A DNA stretch of 64,000 nucleotides, taken from Loxodes magnus. Lineage: Eukaryota; Ciliophora; Karyorelictea; Loxodida; Loxodidae. Position 1 is the first letter of the stretch. Each line of letters starts with the position of its first letter. Position numbers and translations under genes: made by a program. This document shows, in pieces, positions 21,380-35,807 of the stretch. The DNA lies in contig CAMPDV010001292.1 of assembly GCA_946699065.1 (NCBI GenBank), positions 1 to 64,000 on the forward strand, written 5' to 3'. The notes beneath the pieces are model-generated. The model had not been told where the DNA came from. It made no database searches and saw nothing but the letters and a program-made list of their open reading frames with translations.

Positions 21380-22640
21380 TTTATTTTTAGGTAAAGAAGA
21401 TTCGTCAAGATTTTAATCCCGTGATATTTAGAAATAATAAATTTTTTTATATTTACAATTTATTTAAAGAGTTATTTCCTATAGCTTCTTCTATGTATGG
21501 AATACAATCGCTTCCATAACCAAAATCTTGATTATAAAGAATTTTATTATTATAGATGCATTATATGGAGTGATTCTTTTCTATATTGTTAATTTGCTTA
21601 AAATTCATGCTTGGGTTTTCTGGCATTCTAAGATTCTTGACTCCAGATGTTTTAAATATGAAATATTTTCTTATATCCAATGATCCAAATACTTAAATTC
21701 CTTCACTTTCTCTATTGCTATACCATTTATCGTGATTATATCTTATTTTTGTCATGCATTAACATTTCATACCATTCATTTTGTTTTGTCCGTAATTTAT
21801 AAATTATGGCGTTATGATCATTATTATAGTATATCAATCATATCATCTAGTTAATCTGGATGAACAAATGGTACAATATCATCAGCATATGCTAGGGTGC
21901 CTACATATCTTACTTCTGTTTCCAATTCCGTTTCAGTCTGCATTTTAATACCAACTTCTTTTATCCTTTAGTTCATTCAATAACTAATTTAATAATATAT
22001 TGAATAATCTCCGGGGAGCAGACACATCCTTATTTAACTCCGTTTTAAGTTTCAAATTCTTCAGAAATAAGATAATTTATTCTTAATCTTATTCTCTCAT
22101 CTTTATATATGATTGATAGGAAACTTTTCATTCCTTACTGTACTTAGATCTTATTCAGGATTTTTCATAAATTTGATCAAATCACTGAATCAAATTCTTT
22201 TTAAATAAAATAAAAATGACGATAATCTCTTGATTGTTATAATAAAGTCATTCAAGTATTGTTCTTAGATAGAATATTTATTGAGAGCATAAATTAACTA
22301 CTTTAAATCCGTATCACAATTCATCGTAACATCTTTACAAGTAAGGATTTGAATATTAAATAGTCAGAGATCATGATTTTCAAAAGGAGATTTATAAGTG
22401 ATATGGGAAAATAGCAAAAAGGGTCATATGTGTTTGATTATTGTCAGCTATATAAAGTAGGATTTCTGTTTAGGTATTTATCGAAAAAATCAACCTTTAA
22501 ATTTATATTGCAGTAATATTTATATTAAACTCTACTCCTACTAAAATAAGTCCTTCTTATTTATATCAGGTCCTGAAAGTTCTTTTTGCTTACTTGGTAT
22601 AGAAACTTTTTCATGTTTTATATAAATTATTTAATTGATT
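21380..22640 (-). pseudogene. Third LINE reverse transcriptase fragment
   Basis: On the minus strand a frame from about 22614 reads FPISLINLLLKI. Motif A follows as FIQKEFDSVI-TGA-SNL (around 22194; TGA is where Trp is common), then FETQNGVKQGCVCSPE (the QG motif at 22027-22041). A one-base frame change leads to TLAYADDIVPFVHP (catalytic YADD at 21878-21889). Sequence further down still looks coding (EKVKEFKYLD) but decays by about 21400. The endonuclease and zinc knuckle were not found, so the copy is truncated. The motif spelling differs from the plus-strand LINE (YADD against FADD, GVKQG against GLLQG), so this is a separate LINE lineage. Confidence 0.75.
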
Positions 22641-23045
22641 TTAATTTAAAAATATTATTGAATGTAATTATTTAAATTAATGATAGCTTATAATTATCTG
22701 GAATTCTTTTGAATGTAACAAATTATAAGACATAAAAAAGAAACTTTTGTTTCGAGTATTTTATAATAATTTCCAGATTTTTTTTTATTTTATTTAAAAA
22801 AGTAAAATATTTTCTGAATAAGTTTTCAAATAATTTTCAAATCTTTTAGATATAAAAGAAATATACGAAAAGACTTTATAAATATTTTATTAGGAAAAAA
22901 AGAAAATGCTAAAAAATTTTCAAATTAAAATTAAATTGTATCGTTAAATAAACGCAAAAAATCTTTTATAAACGATTGAAAATATATTTTTGATGTGGCA
23001 ATAGTAAAAAAATAAAAAAAATTTATAAAAATGTGTAAACAAATG
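22641..23045. other. AT-rich junction next to the WD40 array
   Basis: Low-complexity AT-rich sequence. The WD40 array stops abruptly, mid-module, at about 23045. Reading on in frame gives no WD40 residues or closing blade, only filler. I see no gene here. Confidence 0.5.
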
Positions 23046-25740
23046 AGGTCTTACAGGTACCTATCTGGACGTTCCATAGTCTCACCGTCTTATCATCACT
23101 TCTCGATACGATGAACTCTGAATCACTGGATATAGCCACAGATAATACGTAATTAGTGTGACCACTCATGGTCTTACAGGTACCTGTCTTGACGTTCCAT
23201 AGTCTCACCGTATTATCTCAACTTCCCGATACGATGAACTCTGAATCACTGGATATAGCCACAGCATATACATCACAAGTGTGACCACTCATGGTCTTAC
23301 AGGTACCTGTCTTGACGTCCCATAGTCTCACCGTATTATCTCTACTTCCCGATACGATGAACTCTGAATCACTGGATATAGCCACAGATCATACTGAATT
23401 TGTGTGACCACTCATGGTCTTACAGGTACCTGTCTTGACGTTCCATAGTCTCACCGTCTCATCTCAACTTCCCGATACGATGAACTCTGAATCACTGGAT
23501 ATAGCCACAGCATATACATAATCTGTGTGACAACTCATGGTCTTACAGTACCTGTCTTGATGTTCCATAGTCTCACCGTATTATCTCTACTTCCCGATAC
23601 GATGAACTCTGAATCACTGGATATAGCCACAGATAATACATAATGTGTCTGACCACTCATGGTCTTACAGGTACCTGTCTTGACGTCCCATAGTCTCACC
23701 GTCTCATCTCTACTTCCCGATACGATGAACTCTGAATCACTGGATATAGCCACAGATCATAAATAACTAGTGTGACCACTCATGGTCTTATAGGTACCTG
23801 TCTTGACGTCCCATAGTCTCACCGTATAATCTGCACTTCCCGATACGATGAACTCTGAATCACTGGATATAGCCACAGATAATACATAACTAGTGTGACC
23901 ACTCATGGTCTTACAGGTACCTGTCTTGACGTTCCATAGTCTCACCGTCTCATCTCTACTTCCCGATACGATGAACTCTGAATCACTGGATATAGCCACA
24001 GATCATACATCACAAGTGTGAGCACTCATGGTCTTATAGGTACCTGTCTTGACGTTCCATAGTCTCACCGTATTATCTCTACTTCCCGATACGATGAACT
24101 CTGAATCACTGGATATAGCCACAGATAATACAGAATCAGTGTGACCACTCATGGTCTTACAGGTACCTGTCTTGAAGTCCCATAGTCTCACAGTCTTATC
24201 TCTACTTCCCGATACGATGAACTCTGAATCACTGGATATAGCCACAGATAATACATGACTAGTGTGACCACTCATGGTCTTACAGGTACCTGTCTTGACG
24301 TCCCATAGTCTCACCGTCTTATCATGACTTCCCGATACGATGAACTCTGAATCACTGGATATAGCCACAGATCATAAATAACTAGTGTGACCACTCATGG
24401 TCTTACAGGTACCTGTCTTGACGTCCCATAGTCTCACCGTCTTATCATGACTTCCCGATACGATGAACTCTGAATCACTGGATATAGCCACAGATAATAC
24501 ATGACTAGTGTGACCACTCATGGTCTTACAGGTACCTGTCTTGACGTTCCATAGTCTCACCGTATTATCTCAACTTCCCGATACGATGAACTCTGAATCA
24601 CTGGATATAGCCACAGATCATACAGAATTTGTGTGACCACTCATGGTCTTACAGGTACCTGTCTTGACGTCCCATAGTCTCACCGTCTTATCATCACTTC
24701 CCGATACGATGAACTCTGAATCACTGGATATAGCCACAGATCTTAAAGAATTTGTGTGACCACTCATGGTCTTATAGGTACCTGTCTTGACGTTCCATAG
24801 TCTCACCGTATTATCTCTACTTCCCGATACGATGAACTCTGAATCACTGGATATAGCCACAGATCATAAATAACTAGTGTGACCACTCATGGTCTTACAG
24901 GTACCTGTCTTGACGTCCCATAGTCTCACCGTCTCATCTCTACTTCCCGATACGATGAACTCTGAATCACTGGATATAGCCACAGATCATAAATAACTAG
25001 TGTGACCACTCATGGTCTTACAGGTACCTGTCTTGACGTCCCATAGTCTCACTGTATTATCTCTACTTCCCGATACGATGAACTCTGAATCACTGGATAT
25101 AGCCACAGATCATACTGAATTTGTGTGACCACTCATGGTCTTACAGGTACCTGTCTTGACGTTCCATAGTCTCACCGTCTCATCTCAACTTCCCGATACG
25201 ATGAACTCTGAATCACTGGATATAGCCACAGCATATACATAATCTGTGTGACAACTCATGGTCTTACAGTACCTGTCTTGATGTTCCATAGTCTCACCGT
25301 ATTATCTCTACTTCCCGATACGATGAACTCTGAATCACTGGATATAGCCACAGATAATACATAATGTGTCTGACCACTCATGGTCTTACAGGTACCTGTC
25401 TTGACGTCCCATAGTCTCACCGTCTCATCTCTACTTCCCGATACGATGAACTCTGAATCACTGGATATAGCCACAGATAATACAGAATCAGTGTGACCAC
25501 TCATGGTCTTACAGGTACCTGTCTTGACGTCCCATAGTCTCACCGTATTATCTCAACTTCCCGATACGATGAACTCTGAATCACTGGATATAGCCACAGA
25601 TCATAAATAACTAGTGTGACCACTCATGGTCTTACAGGTACCTGTCTTGACGTCCCATAGTCTCACCGTCTCATCTCAACTTCCCGATACGATGAACTCT
25701 GAATCACTGGATATAGCCACAGATAATACAGAATCTGTGT

Positions 25741-28700
25741 GACCACTCATGGTCTTACAGGTACCTGTCTTGACGTCCCATAGTCTCACCGTCTCATCTC
25801 AACTTCCCGATACGATGAACTCTGAATCACTGGATATAGCCACAGATAATACCTAACTAGTGTGACCACTCATGGTCTTACAGGTACCTGTCTTGACGTC
25901 CCATAGTCTCACCGTCTTATCATGACTTCCCGATACGATGAACTCTGAATCACTGGATATAGCCACAGATAATACGTAATTAGTGTGACCACTCATGGTC
26001 TTACAGGTACCTGTCTTGACGTCCCATAGTCTCACCGTATTATCTCAACTTCCCGATACGATGAACTCTGAATCACTGGATATAGCCACAGATAATACAG
26101 AATCAGTGTGACCACTCATGGTCTTACAGGTACCTGTCTTGACGTCCCATAGTCTCACCGTCTCATCTCAACTTCCCGATACGATGAACTCTGAATCACT
26201 GGATATAGCCACAGATCTTACATAACTAGTGTGACCACTCATAGTCTTACAGGTACCTGTCTTGACGTCCCATAGTCTCACCGTATTATCTCAACTTCCC
26301 GATACGATGAACTCTGAATCACTGGATATAGCCACAGATCTTACATAACTAGTGTGACCACTCATGGTCTTACAGGTACCTGTCTTGACGTCCCATAGTC
26401 TCACCGTATAATCTGCACTTCCCGATACGATGAACTCTGAATCACTGGATATAGCCACAGATCATACAGAATTTGTGTGACCACTCATGGTCTTACAGGT
26501 ACCTGTCTTGACGTCCCATAGTCTCACCGTCTTATCATCACTTCCCGATACGATGAACTCTGAATCACTGGATATAGCCACAGATCTTACAGAATTTGTG
26601 TGACCACTCATGGTCTTATAGGTACCTGTCTTGACGTTCCATAGTCTCACCGTATTATCTCTACTTCCCGATACGATGAACTCTGAATCACTGGATATAG
26701 CCACAGATCATAAATAACTAGTGTGACCACTCATGGTCTTACAGGTACCTGTCTTGACGTCCCATAGTCTCACCGTCTTATCTCTACTTCCCGATACGAT
26801 GAACTCTGAATCACTGGATATAGCCACAGATAATACATGACTAGTGTGACCACTCATGGTCTTACAGGTACCTGTCTTGACGTTCCATAGTCTCACCGTA
26901 TTATCTCTACTTCCCGATACGATGAACTCTGAATCACTGGATATAGCCACAGATCATACAGAATTTGTGTGACCACTCATGGTCTTACAGGTACCTGTCT
27001 TGATGTTCCATAGTCTCACCGTATTATCTCTACTTCCCGATACGATGAACTCTGAATCACTGGATATAGCCACAGAAATTACAGAATCTGTGTGAGCACT
27101 CATGGTCTTACAGGTACCTGTCTTGACGTTCCATAGTCTCACCGTATTATCTCAACTTCCCGATACGATGAACTCTGAATCACTGGATATAGCCACAGAT
27201 CATACAGAATTTGTGTGACCACTCATGGTCTTACAGGTACCTGTCTTGACGTCCCATAGTCTCACCGTCTCATCTCAACTTCCCGATACGATGAACTCTG
27301 AATCACTGGATATAGCCACAGATCTTACATAACTAGTGTGACCACTCATGGTCTTACAGGTACCTGTCTTGACGTCCCATAGTCTCACCGTCTCATCTCA
27401 ACTTCCCGATACGATGAACTCTGAATCACTGGATATAGCCACAGATCTTACATAACTAGTGTGACCACTCATGGTCTTACAGGTACCTGTCTTGACGTTC
27501 CATAGTCTCACCGTATTATCTCAACTTCCCGATACGATGAACTCTGAATCACTGGATATAGCCACAGATCATACAGAATTTGTGTGACCACTCATGGTCT
27601 TACAGGTACCTGTCTTGACGTCCCATAGTCTCACCGTATTATCTCAACTTCCCGATACGATGAACTCTGAATCACTGGATATAGCCACAGATAATACATA
27701 ACTAGTGTGACCACTCATGGTCTTATAGGTACCTGTCTTGACGTTCCATAGTCTCACCGTATTATCTCTACTTCCCGATACGATGAACTCTGAATCACTG
27801 GATATAGCCACAGATCTTACAGAATCTGTGTGAGCACTCATGGTTTTATAGGTACCTGTCTTGAAGTCCCATAGTCTCACCGTCTCATCTCAACTTCCCG
27901 ATACGATGAACTCTGAATCACTGGATATAGCCACAGCATATACATCACAAGTGTGACCACTCATGGTCTTACAGGTACCTGTCTTGACGTCCCATAGTCT
28001 CACCGTCTCATCTCAACTTCCCGATACGATGAACTCTGAATCACTGGATATAGCCACAGATAATACAGAATCAGTGTGACCACTCATGGTCTTACAGGTA
28101 CCTGTCTTGACGTCCCATAGTCTCACCGTATAATCTGCACTTCCCGATACGATGAACTCTGAATCACTGGATATAGCCACAGATCTTACATAACTAGTGT
28201 GACCACTCATGGTCTTACAGGTACCTGTCTTGACGTTCCATAGTCTCACCGTATTATCTCAACTTCCCGATACGATGAACTCTGAATCACTGGATATAGC
28301 CACAGATAATACAGAATCAGTGTGACCACTCATGGTCTTATAGGTACCTGTCTTGACGTTCCATAGTCTCACCGTCTTATCATCACTTCCCGATACGATG
28401 AACTCTGAATCACTGGATATAGCCACAGATCTTACAGAATCTGTGTGAGCACTCATGGTTTTATAGGTACCTGTCTTGAAGTCCCATAGTCTCACCGTCT
28501 CATCTCTACTTCCCGATACGATGAACTCTGAATCACTGGATATAGCCACAGCATATACATCACAAGTGTGACCACTCATGGTCTTACAGGTACCTGTCTT
28601 GACGTCCCATAGTCTCACCGTCTCATCTCAACTTCCCGATACGATGAACTCTGAATCACTGGATATAGCCACAGATCTTACATAACTAGTGTGACCACTC

Positions 28701-31700
28701 ATGGTCTTACAGGTACCTGTCTTGACGTTCCATAGTCTCACCGTATTATCTCAACTTCCCGATACGATGAACTCTGAATCACTGGATATAGCCACAGATA
28801 ATACAGAATCAGTGTGACCACTCATGGTCTTACAGGTACCTGTCTTGACGTCCCATAGTCTCACCGTCTCATCTCAACTTCCCGATACGATGAACTCTGA
28901 ATCACTGGATATAGCCACAGATAATACCTAACTAGTGTGACCACTCATGGTCTTACAGGTACCTGTCTTGACGTCCCATAGTCTCACCGTCTTATCATGA
29001 CTTCCCGATACGATGAACTCTGAATCACTGGATATAGCCACAGATAATACGTAATTAGTGTGACCACTCATGGTCTTACAGGTACCTGTCTTGACGTCCC
29101 ATAGTCTCACCGTATTATCTCAACTTCCCGATACGATGAACTCTGAATCACTGGATATAGCCACAGATAATACAGAATCAGTGTGACCACTCATGGTCTT
29201 ACAGGTACCTGTCTTGACGTCCCATAGTCTCACCGTCTCATCTCAACTTCCCGATACGATGAACTCTGAATCACTGGATATAGCCACAGATCTTACATAA
29301 CTAGTGTGACCACTCATAGTCTTACAGGTACCTGTCTTGACGTCCCATAGTCTCACCGTATTATCTCAACTTCCCGATACGATGAACTCTGAATCACTGG
29401 ATATAGCCACAGATCTTACATAACTAGTGTGACCACTCATGGTCTTACAGGTACCTGTCTTGACGTCCCATAGTCTCACCGTATAATCTGCACTTCCCGA
29501 TACGATGAACTCTGAATCACTGGATATAGCCACAGATCATACAGAATTTGTGTGACCACTCATGGTCTTACAGGTACCTGTCTTGACGTCCCATAGTCTC
29601 ACCGTCTTATCATCACTTCCCGATACGATGAACTCTGAATCACTGGATATAGCCACAGATCTTACAGAATTTGTGTGACCACTCATGGTCTTATAGGTAC
29701 CTGTCTTGACGTTCCATAGTCTCACCGTATTATCTCTACTTCCCGATACGATGAACTCTGAATCACTGGATATAGCCACAGATCATAAATAACTAGTGTG
29801 ACCACTCATGGTCTTACAGGTACCTGTCTTGACGTCCCATAGTCTCACCGTCTTATCTCTACTTCCCGATACGATGAACTCTGAATCACTGGATATAGCC
29901 ACAGATAATACATGACTAGTGTGACCACTCATGGTCTTACAGGTACCTGTCTTGACGTTCCATAGTCTCACCGTATTATCTCTACTTCCCGATACGATGA
30001 ACTCTGAATCACTGGATATAGCCACAGATCATACAGAATTTGTGTGACCACTCATGGTCTTACAGGTACCTGTCTTGATGTTCCATAGTCTCACCGTATT
30101 ATCTCTACTTCCCGATACGATGAACTCTGAATCACTGGATATAGCCACAGATCTTACAGAATCTGTGTGAGCACTCATGGTCTTACAGGTACCTGTCTTG
30201 ACGTTCCATAGTCTCACCGTATTATCTCAACTTCCCGATACGATGAACTCTGAATCACTGGATATAGCCACAGATCATACAGAATTTGTGTGACCACTCA
30301 TGGTCTTACAGGTACCTGTCTTGACGTCCCATAGTCTCACCGTCTCATCTCAACTTCCCGATACGATGAACTCTGAATCACTGGATATAGCCACAGATCT
30401 TACATAACTAGTGTGACCACTCATGGTCTTACAGGTACCTGTCTTGACGTCCCATAGTCTCACCGTCTCATCTCAACTTCCCGATACGATGAACTCTGAA
30501 TCACTGGATATAGCCACAGATCTTACATAACTAGTGTGACCACTCATGGTCTTACAGGTACCTGTCTTGACGTTCCATAGTCTCACCGTATTATCTCAAC
30601 TTCCCGATACGATGAACTCTGAATCACTGGATATAGCCACAGATCATACAGAATTTGTGTGACCACTCATGGTCTTACAGGTACCTGTCTTGACGTCCCA
30701 TAGTCTCACCGTATTATCTCAACTTCCCGATACGATGAACTCTGAATCACTGGATATAGCCACAGATAATACATAACTAGTGTGACCACTCATGGTCTTA
30801 TAGGTACCTGTCTTGACGTTCCATAGTCTCACCGTATTATCTCTACTTCCCGATACGATGAACTCTGAATCACTGGATATAGCCACAGATCTTACAGAAT
30901 CTGTGTGAGCACTCATGGTTTTATAGGTACCTGTCTTGAAGTCCCATAGTCTCACCGTCTCATCTCAACTTCCCGATACGATGAACTCTGAATCACTGGA
31001 TATAGCCACAGCATATACATCACAAGTGTGACCACTCATGGTCTTACAGGTACCTGTCTTGACGTCCCATAGTCTCACCGTCTCATCTCAACTTCCCGAT
31101 ACGATGAACTCTGAATCACTGGATATAGCCACAGATAATACAGAATCAGTGTGACCACTCATGGTCTTACAGGTACCTGTCTTGACGTCCCATAGTCTCA
31201 CCGTATAATCTGCACTTCCCGATACGATGAACTCTGAATCACTGGATATAGCCACAGATCTTACATAACTAGTGTGACCACTCATGGTCTTACAGGTACC
31301 TGTCTTGACGTTCCATAGTCTCACCGTATTATCTCAACTTCCCGATACGATGAACTCTGAATCACTGGATATAGCCACAGATAATACAGAATCAGTGTGA
31401 CCACTCATGGTCTTATAGGTACCTGTCTTGACGTTCCATAGTCTCACCGTCTTATCATCACTTCCCGATACGATGAACTCTGAATCACTGGATATAGCCA
31501 CAGATCTTACAGAATCTGTGTGAGCACTCATGGTTTTATAGGTACCTGTCTTGAAGTCCCATAGTCTCACCGTCTCATCTCTACTTCCCGATACGATGAA
31601 CTCTGAATCACTGGATATAGCCACAGCATATACATCACAAGTGTGACCACTCATGGTCTTACAGGTACCTGTCTTGACGTCCCATAGTCTCACCGTCTCA

Positions 31701-31890
31701 TCTCAACTTCCCGATACGATGAACTCTGAATCACTGGATATAGCCACAGATCTTACATAACTAGTGTGACCACTCATGGTCTTACAGGTACCTGTCTTGA
31801 CGTTCCATAGTCTCACCGTATTATCTCAACTTCCCGATACGATGAACTCTGAATCACTGGATATAGCCACAGATAATACAGAATCAGTGT
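25741..31890 (-). repeat. Higher-order duplication, 3,075 bp (25 units), two copies
   Basis: The order of variant modules in about 25741-28815 repeats in 28816-31890 at a constant offset of 3,075 bp, exactly 25 units. Few differences are seen. One is at 27063 (AGAAATTAC), where the second copy at 30138 has AGATCTTAC. Further short repeats of 6 units (738 bp) follow at about 31088 and 31826. This indicates a recent segmental duplication, or an assembly duplication. Confidence 0.8.
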
Positions 31891-33597
31891 GACCACTCAT
31901 GGTCTTACAGGTACCTGTCTTGACGTCCCATAGTCTCACCGTATAATCTGCACTTCCCGATACGATGAACTCTGAATCACTGGATATAGCCACAGATCTT
32001 ACATAACTAGTGTGACCACTCATGGTCTTACAGGTACCTGTCTTGACGTTCCATAGTCTCACCGTATTATCTCAACTTCCCGATACGATGAACTCTGAAT
32101 CACTGGATATAGCCACAGATAATACAGAATCAGTGTGACCACTCATGGTCTTATAGGTACCTGTCTTGACGTTCCATAGTCTCACCGTCTTATCATCACT
32201 TCCCGATACGATGAACTCTGAATCACTGGATATAGCCACAGATCATACAGAATTTGTGTGACCACTCATGGTCTTACAGGTACCTGTCTTGACGTCCCAT
32301 AGTCTCACCGTCTCATCTCAACTTCCCGATACGATGAACTCTGAATCACTGGATATAGCCACAGATAATACAGAATCAGTGTGACCACTCATGGTCTTAC
32401 AGGTACCTGTCTTGACGTCCCATAGTCTCACCGTCTCATCTCAACTTCCCGATACGATGAACTCTGAATCACTGGATATAGCCACAGATCTTACATAACT
32501 AGTGTGACCACTCATGGTCTTACAGGTACCTGTCTTGACGTTCCATAGTCTCACCGTATTATCTCAACTTCCCGATACGATGAACTCTGAATCACTGGAT
32601 ATAGCCACAGATCATACAGAATTTGTGTGACCACTCATGGTCTTACAGGTACCTGTCTTGACGTCCCATAGTCTCACCGTATTATCTCAACTTCCCGATA
32701 CGATGAACTCTGAATCACTGGATATAGCCACAGATAATACATAACTAGTGTGACCACTCATGGTCTTACAGGTACCTGTCTTGACGTTCCATAGTCTCAC
32801 CGTCTCATCTCAACTTCCCGATACGATGAACTCTGAATCACTGGATATAGCCACAGCATATACATAATCTGTGTGACAACTCATGGTCTTACAGTACCTG
32901 TCTTGACGTCCCATAGTCTCACCGTATTATCTCAACTTCCCGATACGATGAACTCTGAATCACTGGATATAGCCACAGATCATACTGAATTTGTGTGACC
33001 ACTCATGGTCTTACAGGTACCTGTCTTGACGTTCCATAGTCTCACCGTCTCATCTCAACTTCCCGATACGATGAACTCTGAATCACTGGATATAGCCACA
33101 GCATATACATCACAAGTGTGACCACTCATGGTCTTACAGGTACCTGTCTTGACGTCCCATAGTCTCACCGTCTTATCATCACTTCCCGATACGATGAACT
33201 CTGAATCACTGGATATAGCCACAGATAATACAGAATCAGTGTGACCACTCATGGTCTTATAGGTACCTGTCTTGACGTTCCATAGTCTCACCGTATTATC
33301 TCTACTTCCCGATACGATGAACTCTGAATCACTGGATATAGCCACAGATAATACGTAATTAGTGTGACCACTCATGGTCTTATAGGTACCTGTCTTGACG
33401 TTCCATAGTCTCACCGTATTATCTCTACTTCCCGATACGATGAACTCTGAATCACTGGATATAGCCACAGATCTTACATAACTAGTGTGACCACTCATGG
33501 TCTTACAGGTACCTGTCTTGACGTCCCATAGTCTCACCGTCTCATCTCAACTTCCCGATACGATGAACTCTGAATCACTGGATATAGCCACAGATCA

Positions 33598-33717
<120 letters not shown>

Positions 33718-34089
33718 TCATACAGAATTTGTGTGACCACTCATGGTCTTATAGGTACCTGTCTTGACGTCCCATAGTCTCACCGTATTATCTCTACTTC
33801 CCGATACGATGAACTCTGAATCACTGGATATAGCCACAGATCTTACAGAATCTGTGTGAGCACTCATGGTTTTATAGGTACCTGTCTTGAAGTCCCATAG
33901 TCTCACCGTCTTATCTCTACTTCCCGATACGATGAACTCTGAATCACTGGATATAGCCACAGATCTTACATAACTAGTGTGACCACTCATGGTCTTACAG
34001 GTACCTGTCTTGACGTCCCATAGTCTCACCGTCTCATCTCAACTTCCCGATACGATGAACTCTGAATCACTGGATATAGCCACAGATCA

Positions 34090-34209
<120 letters not shown>

Positions 34210-35195
34210 TCATACAGAATTTGTGTGACCACTCATGGTCTTATAGGTACCTGTCTTGACGTCCCATAGTCTCACCGTCTCATCTCAACTTCCCGATACG
34301 ATGAACTCTGAATCACTGGATATAGCCACAGATCTTACATAACTAGTGTGACCACTCATGGTCTTACAGGTACCTGTCTTGACGTTCCATAGTCTCACCG
34401 TATTATCTCAACTTCCCGATACGATGAACTCTGAATCACTGGATATAGCCACAGATAATACAGAATCAGTGTGACCACTCATGGTCTTACAGGTACCTGT
34501 CTTGACGTCCCATAGTCTCACCGTATTATCTCAACTTCCCGATACGATGAACTCTGAATCACTGGATATAGCCACAGATAATACATAACTAGTGTGACCA
34601 CTCATGGTCTTACAGGTACCTGTCTTGACGTTCCATAGTCTCACCGTCTCATCTCAACTTCCCGATACGATGAACTCTGAATCACTGGATATAGCCACAG
34701 CATATACATAATCTGTGTGACAACTCATGGTCTTACAGTACCTGTCTTGATGTTCCATAGTCTCACCGTCTCATCTCTACTTCCCGATACGATGAACTCT
34801 GAATCACTGGATATAGCCACAGATAATACATAATGTGTCTGACCACTCATGGTCTTACAGGTACCTGTCTTGACGTCCCATAGTCTCACCGTATAATCTG
34901 CACTTCCCGATACGATGAACTCTGAATCACTGGATATAGCCACAGATAATACGTAATTAGTGTGACCACTCATGGTCTTATAGGTACCTGTCTTGACGTT
35001 CCATAGTCTCACCGTATTATCTCTACTTCCCGATACGATGAACTCTGAATCACTGGATATAGCCACAGATCTTACATAACTAGTGTGACCACTCATGGTC
35101 TTACAGGTACCTGTCTTGACGTCCCATAGTCTCACCGTCTCATCTCAACTTCCCGATACGATGAACTCTGAATCACTGGATATAGCCACAGATCA

Positions 35196-35315
<120 letters not shown>

Positions 35316-35687
35316 TCATACAGAATTTGTGTGACCACTCATGGTCTTATAGGTACCTGTCTTGACGTCCCATAGTCTCACCGTATTATCTCTACTTCCC
35401 GATACGATGAACTCTGAATCACTGGATATAGCCACAGATCTTACAGAATCTGTGTGAGCACTCATGGTTTTATAGGTACCTGTCTTGAAGTCCCATAGTC
35501 TCACCGTCTTATCTCTACTTCCCGATACGATGAACTCTGAATCACTGGATATAGCCACAGATCTTACATAACTAGTGTGACCACTCATGGTCTTACAGGT
35601 ACCTGTCTTGACGTCCCATAGTCTCACCGTCTCATCTCAACTTCCCGATACGATGAACTCTGAATCACTGGATATAGCCACAGATCA

Positions 35688-35807
<120 letters not shown>

